Position numbers and translations under genes: made by a program. The notes under the pieces were generated by a model. It searched no databases. It saw nothing but the letters and a program-made list of their open reading frames with translations, and was not told the DNA's origin. From assembly GCA_001600495.1 (NCBI GenBank), contig BCKE01000089.1, positions 35,552 to 99,551 on the forward strand: a DNA stretch of 64,000 nt, in the 5' to 3' direction. Position 1 is the stretch's first letter. The number at the start of each line of letters is the position of its first letter. Source of the DNA: Pilasporangium apinafurcum. Its lineage: Eukaryota; Oomycota; Peronosporomycetes; Pythiales; Pythiaceae. Shown here piece after piece: positions 19,347 through 30,766 of this stretch.

Positions 19347-21941
19347 ATGGACCCCCGGCGCGCTAGTTATTGCGGATCTGTCAGTGGTATTACTGGTGGA
19401 ATGGAACGTGGAGAGGAACTTGCACGGAGCCGAAGTAGCAGCACTGCATCAACAACTCGATCGACTACCGGGAGTATGGGTAGTATGAAAACGGCCGGGA
19501 ACGGCAAGTTTTACAACCCTGTCGTGATGTCGTTTATCCGCGACGACTGGATCCAGCAGCAGTTGCATCTGCGGCAGGCACAATACACGATTTTCCAACC
19601 GATCAAGGTCGTCACGGGTACATGGAATGTGAATGCGAAGAAACCGCTCTCTTTAGCAGAAGCAAACAAGATTGTAGAATGGATTCAATTCAAGTCGACG
19701 ATTCCGTCTACACAATCACCAGCATCATCAACGTTACCGGATATCGTGGCAGTCGGGTTCCAAGAAATTGTAGATTTGAATGCTGTCAATGTGGTCGTGA
19801 ATAGTGCATTAACTGTACAACGGAGTTCAGCGTGGGAAGAAGTGATCCTGACTGCACTGAACAACCATATTGCGAAGAAGTACCCGCACCAATCACTGCA
19901 ATACAAAGTGGTGCTAGAAAAGCATTTGGTCGGTATTCTGCTGGTCATCTTTGTGAGAACAGACCATCTTGATCATGTGAAGGATGTTCGTGGTGCCACT
20001 GCTGGTGTCGGGATCATGGGAATGATGGGCAATAAGGGTGGAGTTGCGATTCGAATGGGGTTCTATGACAGTACACTATGCTTTGTGTGCTCGCATTTAG
20101 CAGCACATCGAGAAAATGTGGCAGGACGTAACGCAGATTATCACAATATTCTGTCTAAGATTGACTTTGGAGATGGAAGTAATGCTGGTGACGAAGGTGG
20201 CTGCGGCTCATCAGCAAGTGGGACCATGAACGACACTAGGTTTCTTAGTGGAGACCCACCAATCCTCAATCACGACTTTGTATTTTGGATGGGGGATTTA
20301 AATTATCGGATAATTGACGAAATGTCAGTGGAAAAAGTGTTTCACTGTGCTGAAAGTGGTGACAACAACCTCTTAAGTCAGCTACGGCAACTTGATCAGC
20401 TCAACAACGAACGACAACGTGGTAGTGTTCTGCAAGGTTTTGAAGAAGGAGAACTGAAGTTTCCACCAACTTACAAATTTCAGGCAGGTACATCCATATA
20501 CGAGAAGAGACCTGAAAAGAAGCTACGCGCACCTGCGTGGTGCGATCGAGTCTTATGGAAATCGAAGAATCCCAGCCAAGCTACATTGACGCACTATGAT
20601 GCTGTAATGGCGTTAGATTTATCTGACCATAAGCCTGTTCAGGCATGCTTTGATATTCAAGTGAAGCACCAGGTTGATACGAAGAAGAATCAAATCATTC
20701 GCGATATTATTTTGCAATTGGATAAGTGGGAGAATGAAAACATGCCCAAAGTTCGATTACTTCAAAGTGATGGGGTTACGAGCAGTAGTGGGGTGCTTGG
20801 ATTCTCGCATTTAAAGTATGGGATCGAGCAGTCCAAGACGATTGTGATCGAAAACACCGGCTTAGTGGTGGCTCATTTTCGATTTATCCCGAAATTGGAA
20901 GAGGTGACAGTGTGCAAGCCATGGCTTCGTATTTCGCCAATCTATGGAATGATTCCACCAAAAGAGAAGATAGACATTCAAATCACTGCCCAAGTTGACG
21001 AAGCAATTGCGCATGGACTGACAAGCGGGGAAGAGACGCTTGATGATACAATGATTCTTCGAGTGGAAAACGGTCGCGATTTCTTTTTGGTGGTATCAGG
21101 GGAATACGATAATTCCTGCTTTGGTGCCTCTCTGGAGCAACTGGTAGGATGTACACACCCTATCCGTCAAACAGCCTGTCCATCCGCAACTCCCGGATCG
21201 TCATCTATGTTCAGCGTTGCTTCATCATCATCATCATCATCATCCTCTCTACCGAATCCTCAGAGGATTCCAAAAGAGCTGTGGCGAATGGTGAACGATC
21301 TTTATCTTAATCATATGAAGGAGAGAAATCTCTTTGGTGAACCCGGCGACAAGAAAGAAGTCGCTCTTTTGAGAGAGGCATTAGATACTGGAGCAAAGTT
21401 TCCGCCCCATAGCGGTCACTCATCAGCCGATCTTTTGCTGAGTTGGCTACACAGTCTTCGTCAGAGTGTAGTTCCTGATGAAATTCTCGCGTCAGCATTG
21501 GCAAATGGGAACGGAAACGTCGCACAGAGTGCGAGAAACCTATTGGACGATCTACCTCCAGTACGATATAACACGATGATCTACTTGATAGCCTTCCTGA
21601 AGGAGCTGCTCCAACACGCAAACACTAACAATCTTACTCCCGAAAAACTAGCTGCAGCATTTAGTCGGTGCCTCGTTTCGCCGTGTACAGTGGTGAAGAA
21701 TAACTCACGGGTGCGAGCCGCATCATATGACCAATCTCCACCGTTTTCATCTTCGTCTACAGCATCGACAGCTTCGAGTAATTCAAATCAATCCAGTATC
21801 ATTCTCTCTGATGAAAAGCTTCGACGAGCTACACGCGAATTTGAAGTCGCACAGTGGAATGCTGCGCAACGCGCAGAAAAGTTGGAAAAGTTGCTTGTGC
21901 ACTTACTGACAATAGGTGTTGGCAATAAAACCTCATCATAG
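19347..21941 (+). CDS. OCRL/INPP5B-like inositol polyphosphate 5-phosphatase with ASH and RhoGAP-like domains
   Basis: Single-exon protein of 864 residues from the ATG at 19347. The 5-phosphatase domain (about 85-440) has the family motifs GTWNVNAK, ADIVAVGFQEI-like DIVAVGFQEI, NKGGVAIRM, SHLAAHRENVAGRNADY, FWMGDLNYRI, PAWCDRVLW and LDLSDHKPV. Next comes an ASH-type beta domain (about 465-610) and a RhoGAP-like domain (about 640-790). In active RhoGAPs an arginine finger sits in a GIFR motif; here the equivalent is NLFGEPG, as in OCRL, which also lacks it. The domain is therefore probably a protein-binding module. The expected role is hydrolysis of PI(4,5)P2 at endosomes and Golgi. The domain order matches the human proteins without the N-terminal PH domain. 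Confidence 0.9.
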   Translation: MDPRRASYCGSVSGITGGMERGEELARSRSSSTASTTRSTTGSMGSMKTAGNGKFYNPVVMSFIRDDWIQQQLHLRQAQYTIFQPIKVVTGTWNVNAKKPLSLAEANKIVEWIQFKSTIPSTQSPASSTLPDIVAVGFQEIVDLNAVNVVVNSALTVQRSSAWEEVILTALNNHIAKKYPHQSLQYKVVLEKHLVGILLVIFVRTDHLDHVKDVRGATAGVGIMGMMGNKGGVAIRMGFYDSTLCFVCSHLAAHRENVAGRNADYHNILSKIDFGDGSNAGDEGGCGSSASGTMNDTRFLSGDPPILNHDFVFWMGDLNYRIIDEMSVEKVFHCAESGDNNLLSQLRQLDQLNNERQRGSVLQGFEEGELKFPPTYKFQAGTSIYEKRPEKKLRAPAWCDRVLWKSKNPSQATLTHYDAVMALDLSDHKPVQACFDIQVKHQVDTKKNQIIRDIILQLDKWENENMPKVRLLQSDGVTSSSGVLGFSHLKYGIEQSKTIVIENTGLVVAHFRFIPKLEEVTVCKPWLRISPIYGMIPPKEKIDIQITAQVDEAIAHGLTSGEETLDDTMILRVENGRDFFLVVSGEYDNSCFGASLEQLVGCTHPIRQTACPSATPGSSSMFSVASSSSSSSSSLPNPQRIPKELWRMVNDLYLNHMKERNLFGEPGDKKEVALLREALDTGAKFPPHSGHSSADLLLSWLHSLRQSVVPDEILASALANGNGNVAQSARNLLDDLPPVRYNTMIYLIAFLKELLQHANTNNLTPEKLAAAFSRCLVSPCTVVKNNSRVRAASYDQSPPFSSSSTASTASSNSNQSSIILSDEKLRRATREFEVAQWNAAQRAEKLEKLLVHLLTIGVGNKTSS

Positions 21942-22182
21942 GAAGCATAAGCGAGGATCCACGTTGGCAAGAGCCGTAGACACCTATTACCTTTCGAAAC
22001 TAGTACGTGTTAGTACATGAAAGAAGGAGACCACGTGCATACGTCACGTCAGTACCGTCTAGATTATCATTTATGTGCATTTAGGCTGATCTATCTCTCT
22101 TTTTGAGGTGTTGTGCTCAATACGCACCTCATGAGTATCCGTTTCCATTTCCTTTGACTTCCATTGGTCAATCGACGTTCCG

Positions 22183-24774
22183 TCAGACATCCAACACGCT
22201 AATAGTAAAAAGAGTGATAGCACTGCCATCAAAGAGCGGCAGGACTTGGTTGCGCAGGAAGATGACTCCCCACGTGAACGTGGTGAACCATAGATGCGTG
22301 AACTGATTAATCTGGTACTTGCGAATGACGATGGGATGCGGTACCGGCAACAGTCCCACCATCGTCGTCGTGCGCAGGAAATACAGCATCGCGTCTTCAT
22401 CCAAGCTGCCCCCAGCCTTCTCACATGCCTCTTCCAACTACACACATACATACACATACACCACGTCAACATCACATAACTACGCATGAACATACTACAC
22501 GCTAGCATACAACTCACCTGAGGAATCAAATACTGTAACAATCGCAGACTCGTCGTGAGTGGCAACTTCTTCTTCCATGAGGCTAACCATTCTGCTGTGG
22601 GCACAAAGTCCCCGTCATTATTCCGAGGTGTCTTGATAGTCACCACTTCAGTGGTCTTCGTCTCCTGTGCTTGTTGTCGCTGTTCTACCAAATTGGCACT
22701 CGCTTCATCACTTTCAGAATTGGAACTCGATTCCTCCTTCGACGACGTCCGCTTCAGTGTCGATGGTGCTCGGATCGGAGGCAGCTGGAGTTCGTTCAGT
22801 TGGTAAAAGACCTGTTTGTTCTGGATCATCGAGTAGACGACTTGCTGGTTTCCTTCGTACTGGTACTGGATAATGTTATCAAATGTTTCAAGCAAGAAAA
22901 ATACCAAGTGGTGATTCGCTTCGTTGTCGAAGAGATATCGCGGCTGCGAAAACAGCTTAAAGAGCCGCAGAAGACGCACACTCGACACCATGTGCAGTTT
23001 CTTGCAGTACGGTGAGATGTTGCAGATGATCGTCAAGAAGCAGTTGTAGACCGAGTTCAGCTTCTCGTATCCACTCACGATGATCTTGTGCAGACACACA
23101 ATTAACAAATCAGCATGATTGCCGGAAAATGGTGGTAAGTCCAGCGGCAGCCTATTGTCAAATGGTTTGTTCAAGCTCACACCAAAGTCGCGCTCGCCAC
23201 TGAGCAGCAAAAGGATGAACGTACAAATGTGGATCATCCCCACTTTCGAAGGTTCCTGCCGACCTTCGTACATCAAGAACAGTAGCGGCACCACCAATTG
23301 GTTGACGTCACCCTTTTTTAACACGTATGTCAAGAAGCCCTTGTTTTCATCAAGCATCTTCCATAGCAGCACGAGCAATTCTTGATGGCACTTGATCTGC
23401 TTGATGGAATTTGGCAGCAACGTATTCATGGCTTGATGATAATTGTTCAACAGCCGTGCCAGCCCGACAAAGATCAGCTGAAAATCTTCTTGTCGCTGCA
23501 AGGACGCTAGCAGATCACGGTATACGTTTGCCGACCTTGCCCGCTTCTTTTCATCATTTTCGGCCATATCTTTCGCAGTCATCGATGCTGCACTGTTCTT
23601 GGCCGACAACGGCTTCGATTTGTCCGTGACTTTCGTTTCCGAAGCCGCCTGACCAAAGTCCAACAGTACCAACAGCAATTGCAATGCCGTATCCACTAGT
23701 GATTCACGCGCATCCGTTACAATCGAGCCGGCGTACGGCACGCCCCACCCCACAGGGTCATAGGATACCACGATATTCAGTAACGAATAAAACAGCGTCG
23801 GCGCAAATGGACAGTCTGGGGCAGTTGCGACTTCCAAAAATCGATCTTTCCATTGATTACACGTCTCAGCGGCTTGATATAGAATGCCTGAGAAACATGT
23901 GAGTAATAATTTCAACACTTCTGTGCGATTTTTGTCATACGCCGACGAATTTACGACATTCGCGTCCGGGTACCCGACGCCCGCATTCCATAGCAGCGAT
24001 GGGTACACCAACGTGGGTGAGACCGATGATTGCCCGCTGCGCGTAATACTGCGACGCTCTTCGCCATATCCTTTGTACGCGTGGATAGAAATTGTGAATT
24101 CCGGGAGGAATAGTAGTCCCATGATGGCATGCAGCATTTGTTTGGCGAGTGGCTCCTTCGTTGGTGCCTGGGTTGTAGAACTTTCACCCGATGTTGCCCC
24201 TGTATTCTCATTATCTTGCTCGTCATCGTCATCCTCATCGGGAGCGACTTTCCAGAAAAGTTCTTCCACAAAATCATCACCTGGACGCAAACATGAAAAG
24301 TCAGATGGACCAATGAGTTTGCTCATTCGTGTTTTGCATCTGAATGCTATCAAATGTCCATGAAATACTCACTTGCATCTTCCAGAATGAATGGTACCAG
24401 TCGCGTCAGCACTCGTACCTATCGATCAGCAACAATAAGTAGTAAGTACATCATATCAGTAAGGATAGACAAGCAGCAGAGTGGCTCTGATTCCGTACGC
24501 AATTGGTCGCCTGCGGGTAATATTTAGGTACGGGCGTGTCAACAATCTGAACGAGTTGTGAGACAGCCTGCCGCAGCATTGTCGCAAGGTTCATGGGTTG
24601 CTGGCGACGCAGCATGCGCACGTCGTCCGGCTGGATGAGCGTGAAGATTTCCTCGGCGACGGTCGGGATACGCCATAATTTGTCCCAGAACTCGAGATTC
24701 TTGGATGAAATCACTTCGTTATTGAGCTTATAGACGCTCTCGCGAAACTTGCTCTTACTGTCGCTGTTCCCCAT
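22183..24774 (-). CDS. HID1-family Golgi/trafficking protein
   Basis: Four exons on the minus strand: 24774-24499, 24418-24373, 24280-22518 and 22437-22183. They give 779 residues in a consistent frame. The start MGNSDSKSKFRESVYKLN matches the HID1 N-terminus, whose Gly2 is an N-myristoylation site. FWDKLWRIP, NLATMLRQAVSQLVQ and RVLTRLVPFILEDA follow the same order as in animal HID1. The rest is helical with several conserved hydrophobic segments and an acidic low-complexity insert. In animals HID1 acts at the trans-Golgi network in dense-core granule and secretory sorting; here I infer a secretory-pathway role. The gene is convergent with the 5-phosphatase gene, with about 240 bases between the stops. 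Confidence 0.87.
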
Positions 24775-25117
24775 GGCGCTATCAATCGATCAACACGCTT
24801 CTGTTCTCCCCTTTCTCCTTCCTTCCCTTTCCTTCTTGTGTCAAGACGACTGAACACTTGGCACCTTTATAGGAACGAAAATGAGATGAGCAGGTTACAA
24901 ACTGTAAAATGTAACCAATAATATCAGTTATATAACTAAAAAGGTTGGAATCAGAATCAGTCCAGACCCCTATCCACATTTTCTCTTACTAAATACCAAA
25001 TAGGTTCACCAACACGTCTGCATTCTCGTTGAAGATCTCGTGAGCTGCATCAAACAGCGCACAATGACGATCAGTTTGCATTTTAATCGCTAAACCTACT
25101 ACCATTGTATTCCAGCC
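24775..25117. promoter_or_regulatory. Divergent intergenic region between HID1 and thioesterase genes
   Basis: About 340 bases shared by two divergent starts. A pyrimidine-containing TGTATTCCAG just before the ATG at 25118 may be a leader-intron acceptor. No other element was recognised. Confidence 0.35.
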
Positions 25118-25693
25118 ATGACTGCCATGAACAGACTACATCGCGCGGTGGCGTCGGTGGACAAGCTCTCACTACCACAGACGCTCCGCCAACGTACGCT
25201 TTCGTTGCTGTTTAACGCGCAGGTGAAAATGGCGTTCACCTGTGGGATCCAAATCCAGGAACTCACGACTGAACGCGCACATGTACACTTAAAGAACCGT
25301 CTACGCGTACAGAATCACATTGGCGGCGTACATGCATGTGGGATGGCGCTGCTGGCAGAATCAGCGACGGGGATGGTGTTTGGCATGAATGTGCCTGATA
25401 CGTCCATCCCAGTGATCAAGAGCATGAACATTCAATACAAGAAACGTGCACAAGGGGACTTGACGGCCGTAGCGACGCTCACACCACAGCAGGTGAGTTC
25501 TAGAGAAACAATTGCTATATGTATCCATCATGGGGAAATCTAATCTAGTGATGTACTTGTTGGGTAGATTGCAGATATTGTGGGCAAAGAGAAAGGAGAG
25601 GTGCTGGTAGACGTGAAGGTGACGGATGCCACAGGTGCTTCACCCATCGAATGTGAGATGATCTGGGCCTGGGTCAACAAGCAGCGAAAGTAG
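25118..25693 (+). CDS. Hotdog-fold thioesterase-like protein (DUF4442 type)
   Basis: Two exons, 25118-25492 and 25568-25693, give 166 residues. The sequence has the hotdog pattern of the DUF4442 group: a basic helix, then RLRVQNHIGGVHACGMALLA (the conserved HxGGxH-like region preceding the central helix), then ESATGMVFGMNVPDTS, KSMNIQYKKRAQGDLTAVATL and the final strand ECEMIWAWVNKQRK. Members are presumed acyl-thioester hydrolases, often mitochondrial or peroxisomal. The N-terminus is basic and could be a mitochondrial targeting signal. Catalytic residues are not established for this group, so the substrate is unknown. Confidence 0.72.
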
Positions 25694-26041
25694 GCGTCGT
25701 TTGTTGTGCGTGAGTAGTACTTAACGACTCTATATGAAACGTCTCTTTAGCACCACATTGGTCGCTTTATTACCTTATCTGTCGCATGAAAGAGTATGAA
25801 AATGTAGTGAAAATCTTCTCACCTCATCGTCCTCACGCTGCATGGAATGGGAGACACTTTACGCAGTCAAGATTATGCTTCATGTATTGTATTCAATGAG
25901 TGAACTGACAAAATGAGTCGCAGAATCGACCCAAGTCCATTTTTAACCTGTGTGTATTGGTCGGTCGTTTTGATTCTTTCGCCAAGCTGACCAATTCCAT
26001 ACATTTAAAGGTGCATTGGATCGCGTCTCGGTTGAGGAGGC
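25694..26041. other. Intergenic, nothing recognised
   Basis: About 350 bases between two tandem plus-strand genes, with no frame of note. It holds the terminator of the thioesterase gene and the promoter of the next one. Confidence 0.4.
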
Positions 26042-26573
26042 ATGCCTGTGAATCGTGATCTACCAGCGGGAATACCTACTCGAGTAGAGAGCCACTCGGA
26101 CAAAGTCGTGAAGAAACCCTCGGGATTGAATGTCGTGCGCTTCATTGCACGAGAAGAAGAACTTCATCAGGCGCGTGCATACACAAAATCTAACGAAACG
26201 AATGCCAACCGTGCGCGATGGGAGGAAAAGCAAAATTTACGGACAGGTAGCGGCGCACGACTGCAGCAATACAAACGGTAAAAATGAGAGAACCTTTGCT
26301 TTTCCTACAGCTAAGTGTAATTAATGGAATCGTTTTGATGATGTGAATTACAGGTTGGAAGAAGAGTTGGATTTGATGAATAAAGAGGTTCAAGCAGTTC
26401 GGCACGAGCGACTGAAAAAATATTATGAAACGTGCTATGAAGAGTATGTGGCCAAGCTTAGATCGGAGCAAAGTAACACAGGTGGCAACATCTCATTATC
26501 TTCTTTATTATGCTATAGATGGGAACAAGAGCTTCGTACGCGTGGATTAGCAATCGTTCGAGATCGCGATTAG
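26042..26573 (+). CDS. CFAP141-like flagellar protein (DUF4558 type)
   Basis: Three exons, 26042-26277, 26354-26443 and 26519-26573, give 126 residues. The last intron uses a GTATGT donor inside an otherwise open stretch. Splicing it joins LKKYYETCYEE to WEQELRTRGLAIVRDRD. That recreates the CFAP141 C-terminal pattern (VRxxxLxxLxExExxxYxQELxxxGLAFxxxR). The upstream half is charged and helical (RARWEEKQNLRTG..LEEELDLMNKEVQAVRHERL). CFAP141 is a microtubule inner protein of ciliary doublets, so a role in zoospore flagella is likely. Without the last splice the frame also stays open, so the exon choice rests on the alignment. The protein is short, which keeps confidence moderate. Confidence 0.55.
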
Positions 26574-26683
26574 TCCAGGAACGAGAGAAATGCATTTATT
26601 TTGGCTGACTACTGCAATTTCTAATCACTTCTCACTTATGCACACATGTCGATGCCCTTATCGCAGGCCGTGTATGTTGTCCA

Positions 26684-28573
26684 TCAAATTTCAGTTTCAT
26701 TCGCTAGCAGTGATCGCTGATCGCTCGGCAAGAAAGTGTCATCCTTCTTGAAACTGATTCGCTGCACTCGTTTCTGCGAAGACGTTGACGTGCATGGATA
26801 CACATTCTTCTTTTGCGAGGGATATACTATCGCCAAATACAACAACAGCACCACATATAACACTGCACACGCAAATAAGACTACCCATGTGGTCGTCGAG
26901 AGATCATCAGGTAGATTCTTTTGCAGAATACTGTACACGAGTGTGTAGTTGAAACCACAGAGCAGCAACGTGCCGATCAATAACACCATCGCCACACATC
27001 TCGAGTTCACAAACGCTGCTCCCATTAACGTACTACTAGCCGTGAACGACAACAATGGTAGTAGTGCAAACGGTAGCTGCACACTTTGCAAGACATTGAG
27101 CAGCTCATTGAAATGGTCACTCTTAAACTGATGATTCTGACTGACCACTGCAACCAGAACGGCCGGAATTAATGCCACACCTCGTGTCAGCGCCACACGT
27201 TTCCACGCATCGATACGAATACTTAAAAACCCTTCCATTACAAACTGACCGGCATAAGTCCCTGTCATTGTCGACGCTTGACCGGATGCGAGCAGCCCAA
27301 TGGCCCAAATCACTTTCGCATATCCACCCAGAGCTTCACGAACGGCTTCGCCTGCTTCTGCTAGTCCGATTTCCTGACAATATCCGACAGTTGGAACTGT
27401 ATTGGCCAAATATGACGTATTAATGTGCCGGTCGACGTAACATGGTGTACAGTCTACAATATTGGCCAATGTCGCGTTTGATCCACTGAACTTGCAAACA
27501 TTGCCCGAGAAAGCATCATAGATCGTGCTTCCAGACTCCAATGCTGCTTTCGTGGGAATACACGACGTCTGAATCCCCAGTCCAGCGATACTGGAGATAG
27601 AATTGGTGCTCAGTGCCGCACACTGTGAACTGTAAAACGTGCTGGCAAAGACACAAATCACGGCTGAATTGATGAGAAAGCTCACAAATAACGCCATGCT
27701 CGACTCCAAGCTAAAGTAGTAATTGGCCTCACGAACCGCCGACGTATTGCGCGGGTTAATCCCTCGAGTTTGCACAAGCGCAGAATGCAGAAAGATATTG
27801 TGCGGCATGATAATCGAACCGAGTGTCGCAACCGCTTGCATGACGTTCTCAGATTCCATTCTTGGTATGAAGATCCCTTTCAAAATCTCAAGTCCACTCG
27901 GCTCACTCACAGTAAAGTCGAAGAAGAAACAGACGCACATCGTACTGATCAAAAGCATGAAGAACATTTCCAAGTACCGACTTGACCCGCCACTCGTACT
28001 CCCATCCTTCCTACTATCTGCTCGATGCAATGCCAAGAATGTAAACGTATCCAAGCCCGTTAACAAACAACCAACCCACAATGGAAACTTGAAAAGAATC
28101 TCAAATGCAATCGCTGAGCCCAATACTTCCTGAATATCACTACCGATAATCGCCAGCTCCGTCATGATCCAAAGCGCGAAGGAAACGCCACGTGGGTACT
28201 CCGACCGACAGAGTTGTGCCAAGTGTTTGCCCGTACAAGTGCCCAATCGCGCCGCCAAAATCTGGTAGAACCCACCTGCGACTGTGCTGAGCAGCACGAC
28301 GTAGAGCAGCTGGTAACGTGTGTAAGCCCCACTTTGTAAGTCTGCTTCCAAATTGCCTGGGTCTAGATATGCCATGCTCATGAGCCATCCAGGACCAGTG
28401 AATGCCCAGAACGTACGCCATGAGAACGGTGGACGGTTGCCATCTGAGGAGGTAGTAGTAGAACCACTTGTGGTAGGTTCATCACTGACCAGCGCCACAT
28501 ACTCACCATTGCTGCCAGCCACCGCTATTGCCGCTCGTTCGTGATGAGCTTCTTCTTCCTCCTCCAACTTCAT
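26684..28573 (-). CDS. NRAMP divalent metal transporter
   Basis: I choose the ATG at 28573 (629 residues). The frame continues to an ATG at 28687, but that extension lacks conserved content. About 11-12 membrane spans are visible. Span 1 carries the metal-binding DPGN motif (MAYLDPGNLEADLQSGA) and span 6 carries the MPHN motif (GSIIMPHNIFLHSALVQTR). These are the residues that coordinate Mn2+/Fe2+ in NRAMP structures. The transport signature GQASTMTGTYAGQFVMEGF is also present. A luminal loop with several cysteines (about 330-410) is longer than in bacterial homologues. It is expected to import Mn2+/Fe2+ by proton symport at the plasma or vacuolar membrane. It is convergent with the CFAP141-like gene, 110 bases away. 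Confidence 0.93.
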   Translation of the reverse strand: MKLEEEEEAHHERAAIAVAGSNGEYVALVSDEPTTSGSTTTSSDGNRPPFSWRTFWAFTGPGWLMSMAYLDPGNLEADLQSGAYTRYQLLYVVLLSTVAGGFYQILAARLGTCTGKHLAQLCRSEYPRGVSFALWIMTELAIIGSDIQEVLGSAIAFEILFKFPLWVGCLLTGLDTFTFLALHRADSRKDGSTSGGSSRYLEMFFMLLISTMCVCFFFDFTVSEPSGLEILKGIFIPRMESENVMQAVATLGSIIMPHNIFLHSALVQTRGINPRNTSAVREANYYFSLESSMALFVSFLINSAVICVFASTFYSSQCAALSTNSISSIAGLGIQTSCIPTKAALESGSTIYDAFSGNVCKFSGSNATLANIVDCTPCYVDRHINTSYLANTVPTVGYCQEIGLAEAGEAVREALGGYAKVIWAIGLLASGQASTMTGTYAGQFVMEGFLSIRIDAWKRVALTRGVALIPAVLVAVVSQNHQFKSDHFNELLNVLQSVQLPFALLPLLSFTASSTLMGAAFVNSRCVAMVLLIGTLLLCGFNYTLVYSILQKNLPDDLSTTTWVVLFACAVLYVVLLLYLAIVYPSQKKNVYPCTSTSSQKRVQRISFKKDDTFLPSDQRSLLANETEI

Positions 28574-29035
28574 CTTCCTCCAGCAAGTTGAAGAATGATG
28601 GCAAGGCACGCGCCATGAAGGATTGCAAAAGAGAGAAGGGTACAGAGTAACCTTAACATAATCCTGTGATAAAGAGCGTAACCACATGGGTACAGCGTAA
28701 CCAAGTGTTCTTGCTCAATTTTCCGTGCACATGGTTGAAATTGATGCTATAGACACTCGCAACCTTCCACGTTATACACGACAGCTCATGCAGGATATGA
28801 TAGTCTGATCATGCATACGTTTCAAATGGTAACCAAATCAGATCTGTCCTCCATGTAGTCAATTTGTATGGTGTTTCAGTGTTCCAGTAATATGATCCAA
28901 AGGAATGTGGAACACCAAGACTAAGAAACGCATGATATATAAAGTTTTTTTTTGTCGCTTTAAGAGGAGCTAATTCGTGAGTGGACAGTGATCTACTTGA
29001 TATCCTATACTACATAGATGCTTCTATGTTGCTCT
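28574..29035. other. Intergenic, nothing recognised
   Basis: Contains the possible longer N-terminus of NRAMP (28574-28687) and AT-rich sequence with no gene-like frame up to the PITP stop codon. Confidence 0.4.
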
Positions 29036-30353
29036 TTATTGATTGTTACCAGCGGTAAGCCGCTTCGCAGCGAGTTTCGCGACAATATCTTCTTCCAATT
29101 TACGAATATCGTCCATAGTAAGACCATACCATTGGTCCGTTAGACATTGCGACTGTACAAAAAAGAGAAAAATTGCGGATCATCAAGTTAGCATATGATC
29201 AGATCATTCGAGTGTGACACACTATCGTTCCATTACCTGACGCAAGGTCGAGTGGAAAAGCTGGCGTTGCTGATCACGGATGATCTTCTCCGCCTACGCA
29301 AAAGCGATGACATGACCTTAGCGTTCTTTATTCTCAACGTGTCAAAGTCAGAGATCACTTACTTTTCCCTGGACACCCCAATAGTCAAAGTTGATGCGCA
29401 CAGCCTTGTAGCAGGTCATGACTGGGTCGACCTTTCGCTCCCATCCTTTTTGAAGAGGACCACGGTTGGTTTTCACAGATCTGTACTGTTTTGCAAAAAA
29501 TGCCATACAGCCCAAACAAATTAGTGACCCATGTAACACAAGTATTGTAATCGCCAACGAAAATGTTGAATTACCGTGGCTGGGTCACAGTCATCCTTGA
29601 GAGTTTGCTTGGGCAATTTCTCGGCGATGTTCAGGCTTTAGAATATACAAAAGTTCATTAACTTTTTTGAGTATGGACAGCGCACCTTAAATAGTAAGCA
29701 TCTTCACTTACAATTCCACCTTTCGCTGATTCAGCTCATTGTTGGTCATGTTCAGGGCATTGTCTGTGTCACCACGGTCTGGCAGATGCATGGATTCGAT
29801 CGAAATATAGAATTTGTTCTTGGCAAGGTACCCATTCACAATGACCGTCACGCAGTGCGGGTACGAGTTCCATGCTTCCTCAATCAGCACCATGCTATCT
29901 TCCGGACAACTACAGTAGAATAAATCATCACATCACCCACGCTTAGTTACTCTCCATAAAACCACGCTTCTAGCATCATAAAGAAGCCAATTTTCACTTT
30001 CACTTACAATGCCGACACAAATCCAGGAATTTTGGATTTGCAGTAATAGTGCTTGAGCGTGTATTGTCCTTTGTTTCGAGGGATTTGCCATCCCGAGATA
30101 GCAGAAATACCCATCTAGTCACCCAAATATGATCGTAATATATGCGTTCGTTAGGAGATTTTACATAAAAGCACATACGAGTTGCACTTACGCTTCCGTC
30201 GGTGTTATCATAGGGTTCATTCTTCAAAATCTCGACGCCTTCGCCATCGCCGGTCAGCTTTTCGCTCGCGTCCACAACCATGTACAATTGGGCCACTTGG
30301 AACTCCTCCACCGTCATATGCAGAGGCACGCGAAACTCATGGATCAACACCAT
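29036..30353 (-). CDS. Class I phosphatidylinositol transfer protein (PITP)
   Basis: Seven exons on the minus strand: 30353-30192, 30114-30008, 29909-29712, 29635-29575, 29485-29363, 29293-29237 and 29152-29036. The total is 825 bases and 274 residues, matching the usual 270. The start MVLIHEFRVPLHMTVEEFQV and AQLYMVVDASEKLTGDGEGV align directly to animal PITP-alpha. Further matches are LKNEPYD, KGQYTLKHYYCKSKIPGFV, EEAWNSYPHCVTVIVNGYL, SVKTNRGPLQKGW and the C-terminal LTMDDIRKLEEDI. It extracts and swaps phosphatidylinositol and phosphatidylcholine between membranes. A short extra stretch of about 15 residues between the first and second blocks depends on the chosen acceptor at 30114. A slightly different splice is possible there. 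Confidence 0.93.
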
Positions 30354-30672
30354 TGTCTTCTTTTCCTTTGTCTCTCTTCTCTTTCGCGCTTCTGCTGGTG
30401 GAGTGAGCTCCTAGCTGAGTGACGCGTGCGAAAGTCCGACTGGCAACACGAAAAATCCGCTTTTCGCCACCAGCTACAAATCTTTGATATTTTATATATC
30501 TATTAAAACAAATGATACACTGAACCTCAACAACTCTTATTTATTGCTAAACATAATTTTTTATATTAATATAATATTAAAATTAATAAATAGAGGGGAA
30601 AGGTTAACGGTAGAGAGGAAAATAGACAGAAAGAAAGCGCCATGATTGTGACAAGCAAAATAAAAGAATTAA

Positions 30673-30766
30673 GAGACAATAAAAATAATAAGCCAGTTTT
30701 AAAATTAAATAAAAAAAATACGCCAACTTTTCAAAAAATAAAAAAAATATGCCACACTGAAAGAAA
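30673..30766 (+). repeat. Left 94-base inverted repeat arm
   Basis: Pairs with 31244-31337 (93 of 94 positions by eye). Confidence 0.9.

Noticed and set aside
28574-28687. Longer NRAMP start at 28687
   Set aside because: An ATG exists, but the 38 residues show no conserved pattern. I keep the Met at 28573, though the longer form is not excluded.
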